A DNA stretch of 64,000 nt from Umbelopsis ramanniana AG (Eukaryota > Mucoromycota > Umbelopsidomycetes > Umbelopsidales > Umbelopsidaceae), in contig NW_026252138.1 in the NCBI RefSeq assembly GCF_025399195.1, forward strand, positions 114,261 to 178,260, written 5' to 3'. Shown here piece by piece: positions 49,562-60,612 of the stretch. Under the pieces are notes generated by a model that was given only the letters and a program-made list of their open reading frames with translations, ran no database searches and was not told where the DNA came from. Each line of letters begins with the position of its first letter. Positions within the stretch are counted from its first letter, which is position 1. Made by a program: the position numbers and the translations under genes.

Positions 49562-49869
49562 TTTTTCTTGTTCAATTGAAAGTTTTTGACAAACAAATGT
49601 GAAGTCATTCGTGACAACGAGGCTTATATAGGGTTAAGTGAGCTTCTTTTCTTATCTGGCTGCTCTTTAGTCCCAACAGACAAACAAGGAGTTCAAAGAT
49701 AAGACAACAGATTCCGTGTATCCCGGCGAAGATTTTGATCCGTAAGTCAAGAAGATGGGTGTACACTACCATAGACAGAAGATGAGATCCCGCGGAACTT
49801 TAACATCATATGTTGATCAATGTAAACGTTACGAGAAAACGAAAGATAAGAAATGTTGCAAGAGATAAA
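49562..49869 (-). promoter_or_regulatory. DUR3 promoter with four GATA-factor motifs and a TATA box
   Basis: Motifs fitting HGATAR lie at 49651-49657 (CTTATCT, that is AGATAAG on the gene strand), 49697-49703 (AGATAAG), 49844-49850 (AGATAAG) and 49863-49869 (AGATAAA). A TATA-like CTATATAAG on the gene strand lies at about 49624-49632, 63-71 bases before the ATG. Activation by a GATA factor under nitrogen limitation is the usual rule for DUR3 in fungi; here it is inferred. Confidence 0.65.
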
Positions 49870-50612
49870 CCACGCCTTTCAAATGTTATTATGGCAGTCC
49901 ATATCAGCAACGTCAGACAGTCGTACAAGATCCTCAATAACCCCTACCATGGCTTGCATTTGCAAACAAACCAATCTGTTATGCTTTCATGCTGCTTGAT
50001 ATTGTCCCTCTATCTGATGAACTTCTTATGCATTATCTGAAGCGCCTTTCCAGAGATAGGCTTTGCTTTCCGCCACTTTAGACTTTTGGGTGAATGTTGA
50101 TCATTACTCTTGCTTCTGACACTCATCTCAACTAGATTGATAATTTTTTTCTTTCGACGCTTGGCCATATTCGTTATCATGTATTAAAAAATAACCTTGA
50201 TTTATAAAATGTCAATACTGTGTATACCCTAACAAGAGGTATACAAAATTTCCTTTTTATGTTTTTAAGTATCATCCAGCACCTCTTTGGTCGAACCGCA
50301 AACAGGCACGATATTGCAGTCACGCACACCTGGCCCTGGATGAGATTCCGGGCTGTACGACGATGAGATAATGCAATGAAGAAAGTGAGATTATCCAGTG
50401 TTAACTCCTGAGAAGAAAAGAAACATCATTCGCCGTATCGTATAGTTTGCCGCCTTAACCATGTAGGTTGGCAAGGTGCTGCTCTCGTTAACATGTTTGT
50501 CTGAGCTTTGCCCTGCCTCGCCTCTGTCAAGAAAAGCACGTGCGCTGAAATTTCACTCTCATTAAAGACCCGAAGTAGACCTTTTCTTACCGATGCATGT
50601 CATTCCTTCAAC

Positions 50613-52527
50613 ATGGACTCGGCAAGGCAAAAGATTATAGATCGCAACGCCTTGTTTAAAGAGCATGCCCCAACTATCGATAGTCTTAGGGATGCTCTGC
50701 TACGCGAAATGAATCAACTCGTTGACGAGTTCTCTTTGAATGAACAACAAGCCGCTTCTGTTGCTGCCTATATGAATGACCGAGGTACATGACTTTTAGG
50801 CACGATGCACTAGAAGGTACCAACCAACTAACGACTTGCATACTTTAGTTACGCTATTTCGATTCCTTTTGAGAAATGCATACAGCTTGCCGACCACGCT
50901 CTCTCTAGTACTGGGCAATATTCGATGGAGAATCAAACACAACATCGACACTCTAGCCTACACAACCCTTCCTTCTCAACTTTTTGAAAACCCCTTTGTG
51001 TTTTTTCACAAACAAGACAAACTTCAACGACCGGTGCTTGTCATTAATGTGCAATATTTGCCAAAATTTGATAGCAATGAGTTTGCCGATCAACTTCGAC
51101 CGTTTATGATTCTGATCATGGAAATGGGTAGAAAATTAACCCGAGATATTACCAAGGTTCGTGAAGAACGTGGAGAAGACCTTCCACTCGTTCAGGATCT
51201 GGTTATTATCGTCAATTTGGCCAACGCTGGACGAGTTCCTATGGTGAGTCTGAACTCTGGTTTCATATTTAGCATGTGATACCTGTGGGGTAATTTGTGC
51301 TGACCTAAAATTTTACGTTCCAAATAGGACAAACGATTTGGTCAGATTTTGATTGATTTGGTATCGACCAAGTACCCTGCCATGGTTGGCTCGGTGCATG
51401 TATTGAATTTCGGATGGATGTATCAGGGAATATGGCAAATGATCAAATTGGTAATGACAGAAAATGCGCGACAAAAAGTCTCGTTCCCCAAAGCTGCTGA
51501 ACTGGCCACTATAGTAGATAAAGAAGACATTCTCAAAGGTGAGTTCGGGAATCGAAAGTAGCTAGTTTGTAAATTTATACTGATCTCCTCTGTTGGGACT
51601 TCTCTTATCAATATAGACTTTGACGGGGCCGATGACTATGTATGGTCTTTGGAATCCGATACGGTGTTACAGAAGTATGGAACACCTTATACAAAGGAAG
51701 ACGCCGACGCAGATGCTGTTGTACCCAGTATACCAAGGTCTATCTCATCACGGCGATCTTCTGTTAGCAGCGATATATTTTACGATGCTATGAGTGACAT
51801 GAATGATGCCAATTCGCTCAATACACTGTCACGGTCATTATCTACCTTTAGTATGTACGGTACACCTACTGGAGGGCGAACGCCTGCTTTGACGCCTGTG
51901 AGCAGCAGTTTAGCTTTGAGCAAAATACCCATTCCTCTTCAATCTGCACGAGCAGTAGACTATTCCAGCCTTGCATATTTAAAGAACTGGTTCAGTGTTG
52001 TTGCTAGTACGCTGAGCCAACCCAAGTCGTCCAATCCCAGTATTCCGGATATCACCCTCAATGATCATTCCAGGGCAATGCAAGCCTTTGATCGTCAGCA
52101 CCATGATGGGTTTGCTCCTCATGATGATGATGCCGAATCGGATGATGGGCTATATTTATCTCCAAGAACCTCAAATGCGTTGTCACCGCCGCAGACACCC
52201 ATTCCAACTGGTTATTCGGGAGGCGCTTCAACAAAGAGCGAATTCATACGATACTGGTTGATTTTCCAAAGCAAATGCCGCAAGGGCCTTCACAAACTTA
52301 CAAAACTCATGTTCCGCTACCACAGTGCTCTCTATTGGGTATTGGTGTACCTTCTCCTTCGCGGTGGAGTTACTGAGCTCATCAATTACACATTGCAAGC
52401 CACTGTGAAACTTATTGCCGCCAATGGTGGACTAGGAGAAGGCGCCGGGTTGCATAAGCAACAAGGTGTTGTGTCGAGAATATTCTCGTCATTAATGGAG
52501 GAGTTTCCAGGACGATTGGCATTGTAA
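50613..52527 (+). CDS. CRAL-TRIO (Sec14-like) domain protein, 562 aa
   Basis: Exons 50613-50784, 50849-51243, 51328-51538 and 51617-52527, total 1,689 nt in phase. An N-terminal helical region (residues 1-60) leads into a lipid-binding CRAL-TRIO fold: RPVLVINVQYLPKFDSNEF, DLVIIVNLANAGRVPMDKRF, LIDLVSTKYPAMVGSVHVLN, FGWMYQGIWQMIKLVM, VSFPKAAELATIVDKEDILK. This is the Sec14/CRAL-TRIO order (strand, YPxxxxxxhxxN, gate helix, final strand). The second half is Ser/Thr/Pro-rich with SP/TP sites, and a hydrophobic helix YWVLVYLLLRGGVTEL near residue 510 suggests tail membrane contact. Such proteins carry or present phosphoinositides or other lipids. Ligand unknown. Divergent to DUR3 and convergent to the next gene. 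Confidence 0.88.
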
Positions 52528-52661
52528 TTTTATTTTATATACACATACTCATACAGTAATCGACATATACCACGCGCGACTTTCTATTAAAAAATTCCAG
52601 AAAAAAAAAATTGAGACAGATTGAGAAAATTGGTGGGTTAACAAAGCAAAAAGGGTATAAA

Positions 52662-53042
52662 CTAGAATGTTGAAAACGTGGAAATGTAGTCATCAGGTTG
52701 ACCTGTTCCTCGTCGATCTAAAAGTAGATCAGCATCCTGAAGGCATGCCAGAAAGGAAATGGGGAACAAGGAGACAGGTTCGTCAAAGTGAGAGTCTTGA
52801 ACAATCACCTTGATATGTTCATGCACCAACTCATACTGAACGTTACGTCTTTGAAGCACATTGTCGTCATGATCGGACAGGGTTCGTTTCTTTATAGTGT
52901 TGAATAGCTCACCATAATTTTGATAGGCGTATTCTAAAATTTCCTGAGTTTTAAGATCGAATGGTATCCAGCTACCTTCTTTCTTCAAGTCTTCGAACAA
53001 CCACACAGGTTCGGGTGATGTAGTATGTTTAGGCAATGTCAT
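52662..53042 (-). CDS. Small WWE-like domain protein, 126 aa (tentative)
   Basis: The first ATG in frame is at 53042 (MTLPKHTTSPEP). Residues 14-105 read PVWLFEDLKKEGSWIPFDLK, QEILEYAYQNYGELFN, then RNVQYELVHEHIKVIVQD. The pattern Trp...Trp-I-P-F...LE.AY...Y.V is that of the WWE-like modules found at the start of DDHD-type phospholipases and in ADP-ribose-binding E3 ligases. No lipase or RING follows, as a stop comes after FSTF. The frame is open upstream to about 53210 without ATG, so a spliced first exon is possible. The ORF ends only 134 bases from the stop of the CRAL-TRIO gene. Function unknown. Confidence 0.55.
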   Translation of the reverse strand: MTLPKHTTSPEPVWLFEDLKKEGSWIPFDLKTQEILEYAYQNYGELFNTIKKRTLSDHDDNVLQRRNVQYELVHEHIKVIVQDSHFDEPVSLFPISFLACLQDADLLLDRRGTGQPDDYISTFSTF

Positions 53043-53649
53043 GTCTTTATCATTCAATGACGTGGACTCAACTACCTTTGAGTGGGTAGTAAAGGGTATT
53101 TGGCAGGATTCAATAATGTTATCCAGGGCTAACAGCAGCCAATTGCGGACGAAAGGGTGTGTAGATGGGTGAAGACAAGGTGGAAAAGAGAAAGAGAGGA
53201 AGAAGAGCAAGGAAGACAGAATTTGGGGAAATGGAAATATAACTATTAGAAGTAACCAGAGACGTATGACCGCATATCCATGTTATTGCTGACAGAAGGA
53301 CAGACAGCGTACCGTGATTTGACAGCCGAAGACCAGCACCCCCATTCCTTCCTTTCCCCTTTCTCGTCGTTTCTTTCCTTTCACGCCCCACCCACCCAAA
53401 AAAATATTTTCTTTTGGGCTGTCAATATTTTCGTAATAACGTCAGGTCAACCCCCCCCCGTTCCCCAACACCAGCAGCCTACGTTCCATGTACGACTTGC
53501 GTCGTTCAACAGATAGCCGAAATGCGTATCCACTCCCATTCTGGTACGGAACATGCCCATTTTGGGAATAACCGACTAGGGTAGGTCATGATTTGGTCTG
53601 GAGAACGTTATTAAAATCACAAGAGAATCTCAGCTTGATAAATTTTATT
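53043..53649. other. Intergenic, 0.6 kb
   Basis: Upstream of the WWE-like gene and 3' flank of RAP1GDS1. Has a nine-C run at 53451-53459, and a pyrimidine-rich strand at 53340-53400. No gene seen. Confidence 0.45.
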
Positions 53650-56566
53650 TTATGAGCTTGCTAATCTAAGTTGGGTAATACGTTCTTGAAGCGACGATGA
53701 CAGGGCGTTGTTGTCATTCAAATGCTCAAAGACTTGGTCTTTCAAAAGCTGCAAGTTGTCAGATTGAACTAGGGGAATGAAATAAAAAACAAAATAAACA
53801 TTATTTAGCAGATGATCAAAACGGAATGACATTTTGTTTCCCTTCTATTTACCTTTCTTTGCAACTAAAACCGTTCTTTCAAGCAATACGCAAGCATTAC
53901 AGCGTACTTGCTCAGGCATTTGAGCGTCATTTTCAATAATTATTCGGAGTAGCACTTGTAATAAATTAAGGGTTGCCTTTTCCAGCTCTTCGCTTTGTGT
54001 CTCGGTGGACTCGTCTGTAACGTGGCTTAATGACTCTTCCGGTGCAACGAACACAGCCAAACCTATTCGCGTTGATAAAGTTTAGTCAAATATGGCCATG
54101 CACCAATACCCTTCCATCTCACTAATTGCTCCCCGCTCACTGCCTTATCGTACCATCTCGAATAAATGCATCGTTGTTTTCCTGCGTGAATAAAAGCGTC
54201 AAGGCAATAATGGCTTCATTTTGCAGAATGGAGAACTTGGAAGAACGAACAAGCGCCGCAAGTGCTTTGACAATCTGTATGGAGCACAGCCTCTCTCTGA
54301 GAACAACAGACGAAACATTTTCTACAGAATACGCTGGTGAGTCAAACCCTTGTGAAATCGATGTCAAGGTCATGGTATATTACCTTGGGACCATGCCGTC
54401 TTGATCAGATTGACCAGGACACGTGTTGCTTCACTTTTGGCGGCCACATCATCAACCCGCTGGATAAACTCAACCACTCGGTCAAGCGGGCTGATAGTGT
54501 CGGATTCCTCTGCTTCGTCTACAGATGGCTCGGCTGTAACGATTTGAGTGGCATTGAAATCTGTTTGATTTTTCAAAAAGCAATTGAAAAAAAATAATAC
54601 AATGTCAATAATGGAAAGAGCTTCCGCAGTTCCATTTTTTTTTGTCATACCATCACCGACAGCCAGTAGTTTCAAGATTCCAATGACTGCAAATTGTACT
54701 GGTTTAAGCATATCCTTCGAAGCATCAAGGTAAGGTGCTACCGCTTGAATTGCCCCCGCCGAACCAATGTTCTGCTTATTTTGCTCTATGTTCATGTTAA
54801 AAGACGTAGCCATGTTTAACCTAGGTTGTGACACACCACTTACTGGGTAAACTCAGGTTCTTCAGTATGCTAACAACCGCATGCTGTACTCTGAGATCCG
54901 TCGTCTTTTTCAATAATCGTAGCAATGGTATCTCAACATGGTACTTTTGAACTAAATCAACACAATGCTCATCTGAAAAATAACCCAAAGAGCATAAATG
55001 TTGGTGAACGTTACGCCAGCTAATTGAGAATCATGTGGTGCTTACCGGTTCTCGCAAGGTTTCCGAGTGAAAGTGCTGCGCAAGTTTGCATATCACTCGT
55101 GACACTTTCGTCGTTGGCATCCTCGATCCACTTTAGATATCGGTTCAGGACGCTTTCATTTTCGTATAGATGATTAAGATTATCATCTGGTAGGGAAGAA
55201 TTGTAAGACACAGTGAATATGGGAATTCTTTTGAAAAGAATGTGACAATTTTTTTGACAAAACTCACCTGCCAAGGATACATCGACAATGGCTTTGACAA
55301 AACATTTACAAATTTGATCAAATTGCTTTTGCTCTTCTTCATCCGCATCATCTGCTATTTCGGCTTGTTCAATGAAATCCAACAGTGTAATAAAGCTGAG
55401 GCTCTTGCCGGCAGACGCCTGAGCATATTCTATAGCAATACATACTGTCAAAAGACCCGTTAACCGTTGGGGATGACTAATATCGCCACTCACCATTTTC
55501 AGACAAAACATGCTGTAGTATCTCCGATAGATATTCAAGAAGATCCAAATCTTCTAGTTTATCCACTGTCCAGCTATAACGAACCAAATCTATCAGTTTA
55601 GAAACACCTTCCTCAGCTGCAATCTGCAGTACTGCTTTTTCTATAGATGAAATATGTGTTAAATGTAATTGTTTCATTCAAGCACGGCGTCATAAGAACT
55701 AACCATTTTCTTGAAGGATGGTTAGCAGCTTTGCAGCAGTATTCACCATGGCTTCTTCCCCATGATCCATCTGAGCAGGCTCCAGCAGCTTCATAAGAGC
55801 TTGTACACCATTACAGTCACACACTTGCTCCTGAATAACATCTTCTCAAATCGTTGCGTCAGTTTCATCTACGTTTGACCATGTTATCGCGAAGCATGTT
55901 TCCTGTTTTACCGCTATCGATACACAGATTCATCAAGGCACCACAGGTGGTGCGAACAAGAGATGGGTTATTGGAACTCAAACCATTCACAATTGTAGGA
56001 ATCAATCCGCTCTCAGCCACCAGCTTGCGATTATCATCTTGCAAATAGAGGTTAGATATCACTTCCTCCCGACCATGCATCTACTTACTTCATTTACCTT
56101 CATCAAAGCATAAATTGGCAAAAGATCGCAAAGCCTGAATAACATATTCCTTTCCTTCTGCATTGGCTAGTTCCATGATTGCAGCTATTGTCTGGATGAC
56201 TCCAGCTTTTCCAAGCGGTCCTCGAGTTCGTTCTAAGACCAGTATTAGTCAGTCTGCCCAAACACTGAATACCATAACCTGTACATACGGTCTCTCGCTG
56301 CGTTAGCACAAAGCTCGGCTAATTTGGAAGCATTAGTCCAATGCTCGTTACTGTTTGCATCAGCGGACATCTGGTCTTTGGCCACATTTAGATTGTCGCT
56401 CAGGAACGTGGCGAGATGACTGATGACAGGATCTAGATCGTTGTCTGTAAAGAGTAACAAGTTATTCGTAAGAAAGTACTCTAAGATTTTCCGAGCCTTC
56501 AATCGAGTACATACCCTCTAATGACGGCAATAGTTCTACGGTCTTTTGAATTTCCTGGAACGACAT
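53650..56566 (-). CDS. RAP1GDS1: RAP1GDS1/SmgGDS-type armadillo protein
   Basis: About ten exons from ATG 56566 (MSFQEIQKTVELLPSLE, then a GTATGT donor) to TAA 53650-53652. The translation is a string of armadillo repeats: DNRKLVAESGLIPTIVNGL, VRTTCGALMNLCID, MQTCAALSLGNLART, KQNIGSAGAIQAVAPYL, VQFAVIGILKLLAVGD, LQNEAIIALTLLF, with C-terminus QERITQLRLASS. Repeat order and the VQFaviGiLkLL motif match SmgGDS, a chaperone and guanine-nucleotide dissociation stimulator for Rho/Rap GTPases that also handles them before prenylation. Whether it has nucleotide-exchange activity here is not readable from sequence. Yeasts lack an obvious counterpart. Exon edges are approximate. Confidence 0.8.
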
Positions 56567-56798
56567 GGATTCAAAGTTAAAGCAATAGGTGTCAAACACC
56601 ACACAACTTTCACCGACAAATTGTCATTTGTACTCCGCTCAAGTGGAGTCGAAAAAAGTCAAACCAATTGTCCATGCATAAAAGGTCAGCGAGAGTGTTA
56701 TAAGTTGCTGGTAGAAGTTACTGGTACAAAATTTATTACCACGATGGTTGTAAACAAGTCAATCTATTATGATAAAAAACTACTAAAAGAATTCAATT

Positions 56799-58900
56799 TT
56801 ATTCCGGAGGCTGGAAGCAGTCCAAGGGATTACGAGTGCAGAAACCTTGGTTAAGAGGAGAAGCCATGGTTCCGCGAAGAAGCATGCGATCGCGCCAGGG
56901 CAAAAGGCGGAGGATAGCGTCGGCGCTTGTGATGTTTTCACCGCTGGGTGTTTCGTAGCCTGACCAAAGACGCTCGGCAACAGCGGAAGCTCGTGGCCAA
57001 ATCTTGCCTTCAAAGTTGGTGTGGTCAGCCAATTCTCCCCACAAAGTACATTCACCACCAATGATAAGGTCAGCTTCAGCTTTGGTCAAGTTGGCTCTGA
57101 TATCATAAGAGTAAACGCGATTCCAATGGTTATATCCGGCTCCTGCGACATCAGGATAAGGATTACTGCGAGGCTTGCCTGTGATTGAGAATGTCTTAGT
57201 AATATGTAATGATTCATAGGTGCTCATAGGGCATCAATGTGAGAGCAGTGGAATCAATACTCACCATAACCGACATCCAAATACCAGTAGTCACTATTGC
57301 ATTAGAAAGAAAAATGAATGTTAGCGTACAGCACGTAATTTTTTATATCCAGTAACTTCCATCGAGGCAAGAACATACCTTGATGAAACAACGGTCTTGT
57401 ATCCCATTTCAGTAGTTGCCTTGACACCAGATGATCCCACCCAAACTTGAACAACTGTATCCTTAGGAAGAGGAAATTGATATTCCAACAGCATTTCTTG
57501 CCAAACCATGACAGTCTTTTTGTGTGAGCGAACATGATCTTGCATATCAAGGACGAATTTCTGGAACAACTCAGTAACAGACATGTTATGTTCCTTGAGG
57601 TAAGAAGCGACAATGGTATCATTGGTCCAGCAGGCCATAACAACCTCGTCACCTAGGGATAATCACTTCAGTAAAAGCTTCGTCGAATTAAAGGTTTACT
57701 AACAGCAGACACGTACCTGATGCATGGAAGAAAGAATCGGTGAAAAGCTCGGCCCACTCGTCAATAATCTTGTTAACAACTTCCTTGGTCTTGTTCTTAG
57801 CAATATTCAATTGGCCGGAAGGAGGCTGGACGGTATAGCCAAAGTATGGGACGTGGTTAACGCACGAGGCAATCTCAGGGATACCTGTATAGTAAATACA
57901 AAGTAGCAACAAAATAATAGGAGTTAATCTCAGACTAGACTACTGTCGTTGTAAATCGCATACAGTGAACTAACCATAACCCCATGAAGTACTGTGACCA
58001 GGAGCTTCAAGTTCAGGAATAACTCGAACACCCCGTTCCTTAGCATATTGAACGACGCCACTGATGGTCTTTGCATCATACTGATGAGCTGGACTGTAGG
58101 ACCCCTTCTCAGCAAGTTGAGGGTACGCCTTGGACTTGTAAGGGAAGGAAGTGGAATCAATCATATGCCAGTGAAGCACGTTCATCTTGTTCCAAGAGAG
58201 GGCTAATAAAATGCATAATATGTCAAGACGTGTCATACACTTTGATTTACAACCACCGTAGCGTCCACTTACTGTCAATGGTCTTTTCGATATCCTTAAC
58301 GGCATAGTAATGGCGAGAAGTATCCAGCAAGAGACCTCTATGTTTGTACTTGGGGTAGTCGGAAATCTTCCAAGGGGCATTAGGAATGACATAGGAATGA
58401 AGACCAGGAGAGTACTGAACGATTTGGGAGAAGGTTTCAATGGCATGAAGAGCACCATAGACAGTCTTGGCGGTGATGATAGCCTTGCCGGAGACAGGAA
58501 TGGTCAAAGAGTAGCTCTCATCAGTATCCATATCCAAATGGTCCGACTTATCACGGATATCAATGTAAACGGAACTCAAGGATGAGCGGGCATGGCTATC
58601 TGTGGTAGTCCAGTTGTAAGGAATCATGGGATAATCATCTTTTTGGAAAATGAGGTTATGATAACGCTTTACAGCCTTGCTAAGGATGGTGTTGTGACTT
58701 TCAAAGTCAAAGTGAATGTTTTCATTGACTTTTAATGTGGAAGTTCCACGCTCCCATTTTTGAGGCAGAGGCCAAACCCAAGGCTGCTTGACCGGGTTGC
58801 TAGCAGGCAAGCCCACGACAGTCTGGTCATGCTGACCAGCTGCAGTTACGCCACTCACGGCAGCGGCAGCCATACAAAGTAATGAAAGGCCAGCAATCAT
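56799..58900 (-). CDS. Beta-hexosaminidase, glycoside hydrolase family 20 (568 aa)
   Basis: Six exons in phase: 58273-58900, 57975-58202, 57717-57884, 57379-57652, 57265-57293 (29 nt only) and 56799-57178; 1,707 nt. A signal peptide (MIAGLSLLCMAAAAVSGVTA) marks it for secretion. The N-terminal GH20b domain (VWPLPQKWERG, KTVYGALHAIETFSQIVQY) leads into the (beta/alpha)8 domain: RGLLLDTSRHYYAVKDIE, NVLHWHMIDSTSFP, VIPELEAPGHSTSWG, then the catalytic pair Asp-Glu in FFHASGDEVVMACW. The C-terminal half has VWVGSS, DYWYLDVGYG, GGECTLWGE and RASAVAERLWS. It removes terminal N-acetylglucosamine from chitin oligomers and glycans, with the substrate's acetamido group as nucleophile. The loop before Asp-Glu is HASG where most relatives have HLGG or HTGG. 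Two Cys (GFCTRNPLDCF) near the C-terminus probably pair. Confidence 0.95.
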
Positions 58901-59470
58901 TGTTCTCGAAGTGAATGGAGGTCCCTGAATGAAAATATGGGGTGGGTTTTATACGTTTCTGGATTTGGTATACATTTTTTTTCCAAGGATTCTAAAGCTC
59001 CCTTTTTCAGGGTCCAGCGATCTTCGGCTTGAAGTTAAACTTTGTTTTCCTGCATGGAAGGCTATGACATATCACTTTCTGGCGTCGGTACATCAAAAAT
59101 TGACAAGAACATCAAGCCCGCACCGTTATACTGAATCTGTACCCGTCGCTCGGTTCATTATTTAGGTTGCCGAGAAGGTTCTTATTAATTATGAACCCCC
59201 AACTTCCGCTACATCATATCCGAAGGACCCTGAGAAAGCCGCAAGCTTCTAATTCCGGTACGACATTTGGCGGGAATCGACAGGCTTATCATGAGAACCA
59301 GGCAACACCAAGTTGTATATTACGGAATGTGTGACATGGAGGTTAAAATAGTTAAAAAAAAAAATTGTGCCAAATGGTTTTTTAACCATCGTAAGCCTTG
59401 TCAATAACAAGATGGAGACGTTAGGTAGAGTAAAGGTATTGCAATTGAATTTCCACTATGCTATGCTACA
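58901..59470. other. Intergenic, 0.57 kb, hexosaminidase promoter
   Basis: Holds the hexosaminidase promoter and the 3' flank of the JTB-like gene. No gene seen. Confidence 0.45.
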
Positions 59471-59967
59471 CTACACTGATATCCCAATACGCTGTGCCAT
59501 TTTTCGATACTGTTCCCCAGCAAGTTTGCGGTGCCTCCATGAAAATACGCCTACCGCAAGTAAGGATATAATCACATTGATCACCACGAATTGATAGTAC
59601 CGCGCTCGCTCTACCCATTGAACGCGTGGACATCCTCTAAACATGGGAAGTGGCTCAGATATATCGGACACATCCTTGTTGTACTGGCAGCTTATCCGTT
59701 GCTTGTTACCGAATTCTTTACAGTAAGGTTGTGTTTTCTACCCCAACCAAAGAAGTTAGCTACCGCCATATCACCGTAAAGCGAAAGAGTGAGAAAACAG
59801 CTGAGGGAAAAAGTACCTTTTCCAAATCTGTGCATACTTCGCACTGCCCAACGACCGAGCACGAGTATGAGTCAGTGGGTGACTGTCGGGGATTTATCGA
59901 CCGCAATGCGGATGGGGTATTGGCTGATTGAGCTGTTGATGCTGTTAGAAGAAGAACGAGCGCCAAG
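59471..59967 (-). CDS. JTB: JTB-family (jumping translocation breakpoint) type I membrane protein; first exon uncertain
   Basis: Exon 2 is 59471-59737 and exon 1 runs 59817 to about 59967 or a little beyond, joined by a 79-nt intron in phase. The N-terminus has a signal-like stretch LALVLLLTASTAQS. The extracellular part gives CSVVGQCEVCTDLEKKTQPY, CKEFGNKQRISCQYN, FRGCPRVQW, a Cys pattern like that of the JTB family (C-x2-C ... C ... C ... C), and a single membrane helix YQFVVINVIISLLAVGVFSW is followed by the basic tail RHRKLAGEQYRKMAQRIG, like the RQRQLDRKALEKVRKQ tail of animal JTB. JTB acts in cytokinesis and Aurora B function in animals. No ATG is in frame before the signal stretch, so a short first exon upstream of 59967 (acceptor AACTTTAG) must supply it. 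Identification is by motif order, moderate confidence. Confidence 0.65.
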
Positions 59968-60186
59968 CTAAAGTTGCAATTAACGTTAGAGACAATTATC
60001 AAGAGACCGCTAACATTATGCGTTGATAGTTACAAGATGGGCGTGTAGTTGAATCGGACTTGCATAAGTAGGATTGAGATTCGAACTGTGGAGGAGGATC
60101 CCTCTTGTTGTGACTGGACTTGGCATGAGATTTTTAGGACAGGTGCTTTTGGCCAGGAGCCTGTTGACAAAAAATTGACATTCTAA

Positions 60187-60435
60187 ATGCAGCGCAAATC
60201 ACTTTGGGGATCATACAAGTCTATTCCACCGAGATCTCGCATGTTCATTGGGCTCGGTAAGTGTTGCAATGACCTGTAGTGCGGTGTTCAAGTGCGGCTC
60301 ATGACTTACTTTATGCCCTTGTTAGCTGGAATGGCCTTCGCAGCTATCGGGATCGTGGTCTCTGACAAAATTGAAGAGAGATTTCCCGTCGAACAGCGCA
60401 CTGAAAGCGTGCCTATTGTCATCGATCGTTCATAA
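60187..60435 (+). CDS. Small single-span membrane protein, 59 aa
   Basis: Exons 60187-60256 and 60326-60435, joined by a 69-nt intron; 180 nt in phase. The peptide starts MQRKSLWGSYKSIPPRSRMF, has a hydrophobic segment FIGLAGMAFAAIGIVVSD and ends in a charged tail (KIEERFPVEQRTES...). Short proteins with this layout (PPRxR, G-x-x-x-M-x-FA, then VSD-x-[LI]-E) are known as unnamed conserved small fungal proteins, possibly mitochondrial; no function is established. The short length and spliced layout explain why simple ORF searches miss it. Its ATG lies about 220 bases from the JTB-like exon, in opposite orientation, so they share a promoter. Confidence 0.75.
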
Positions 60436-60612
60436 TCACTTCACTGCGCTCTGGGATGAACAAAATGGCCTCGGTTGACACACAATTAAATCACTGTACT
60501 GTATATTAATAAAAAAAATTGCTCTTATCGTTTGCACAAATGCCGTTTTCATAATTGCATGTATTGAATATCGAAAACAGGACACCAGTAAAATATTACG
60601 CAATTGATTTCA

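Noticed and set aside
53440-53470. Nine-C homopolymer as a regulatory element
   Set aside because: A single tract in an intergenic region with no other support; could also be a sequencing artefact.
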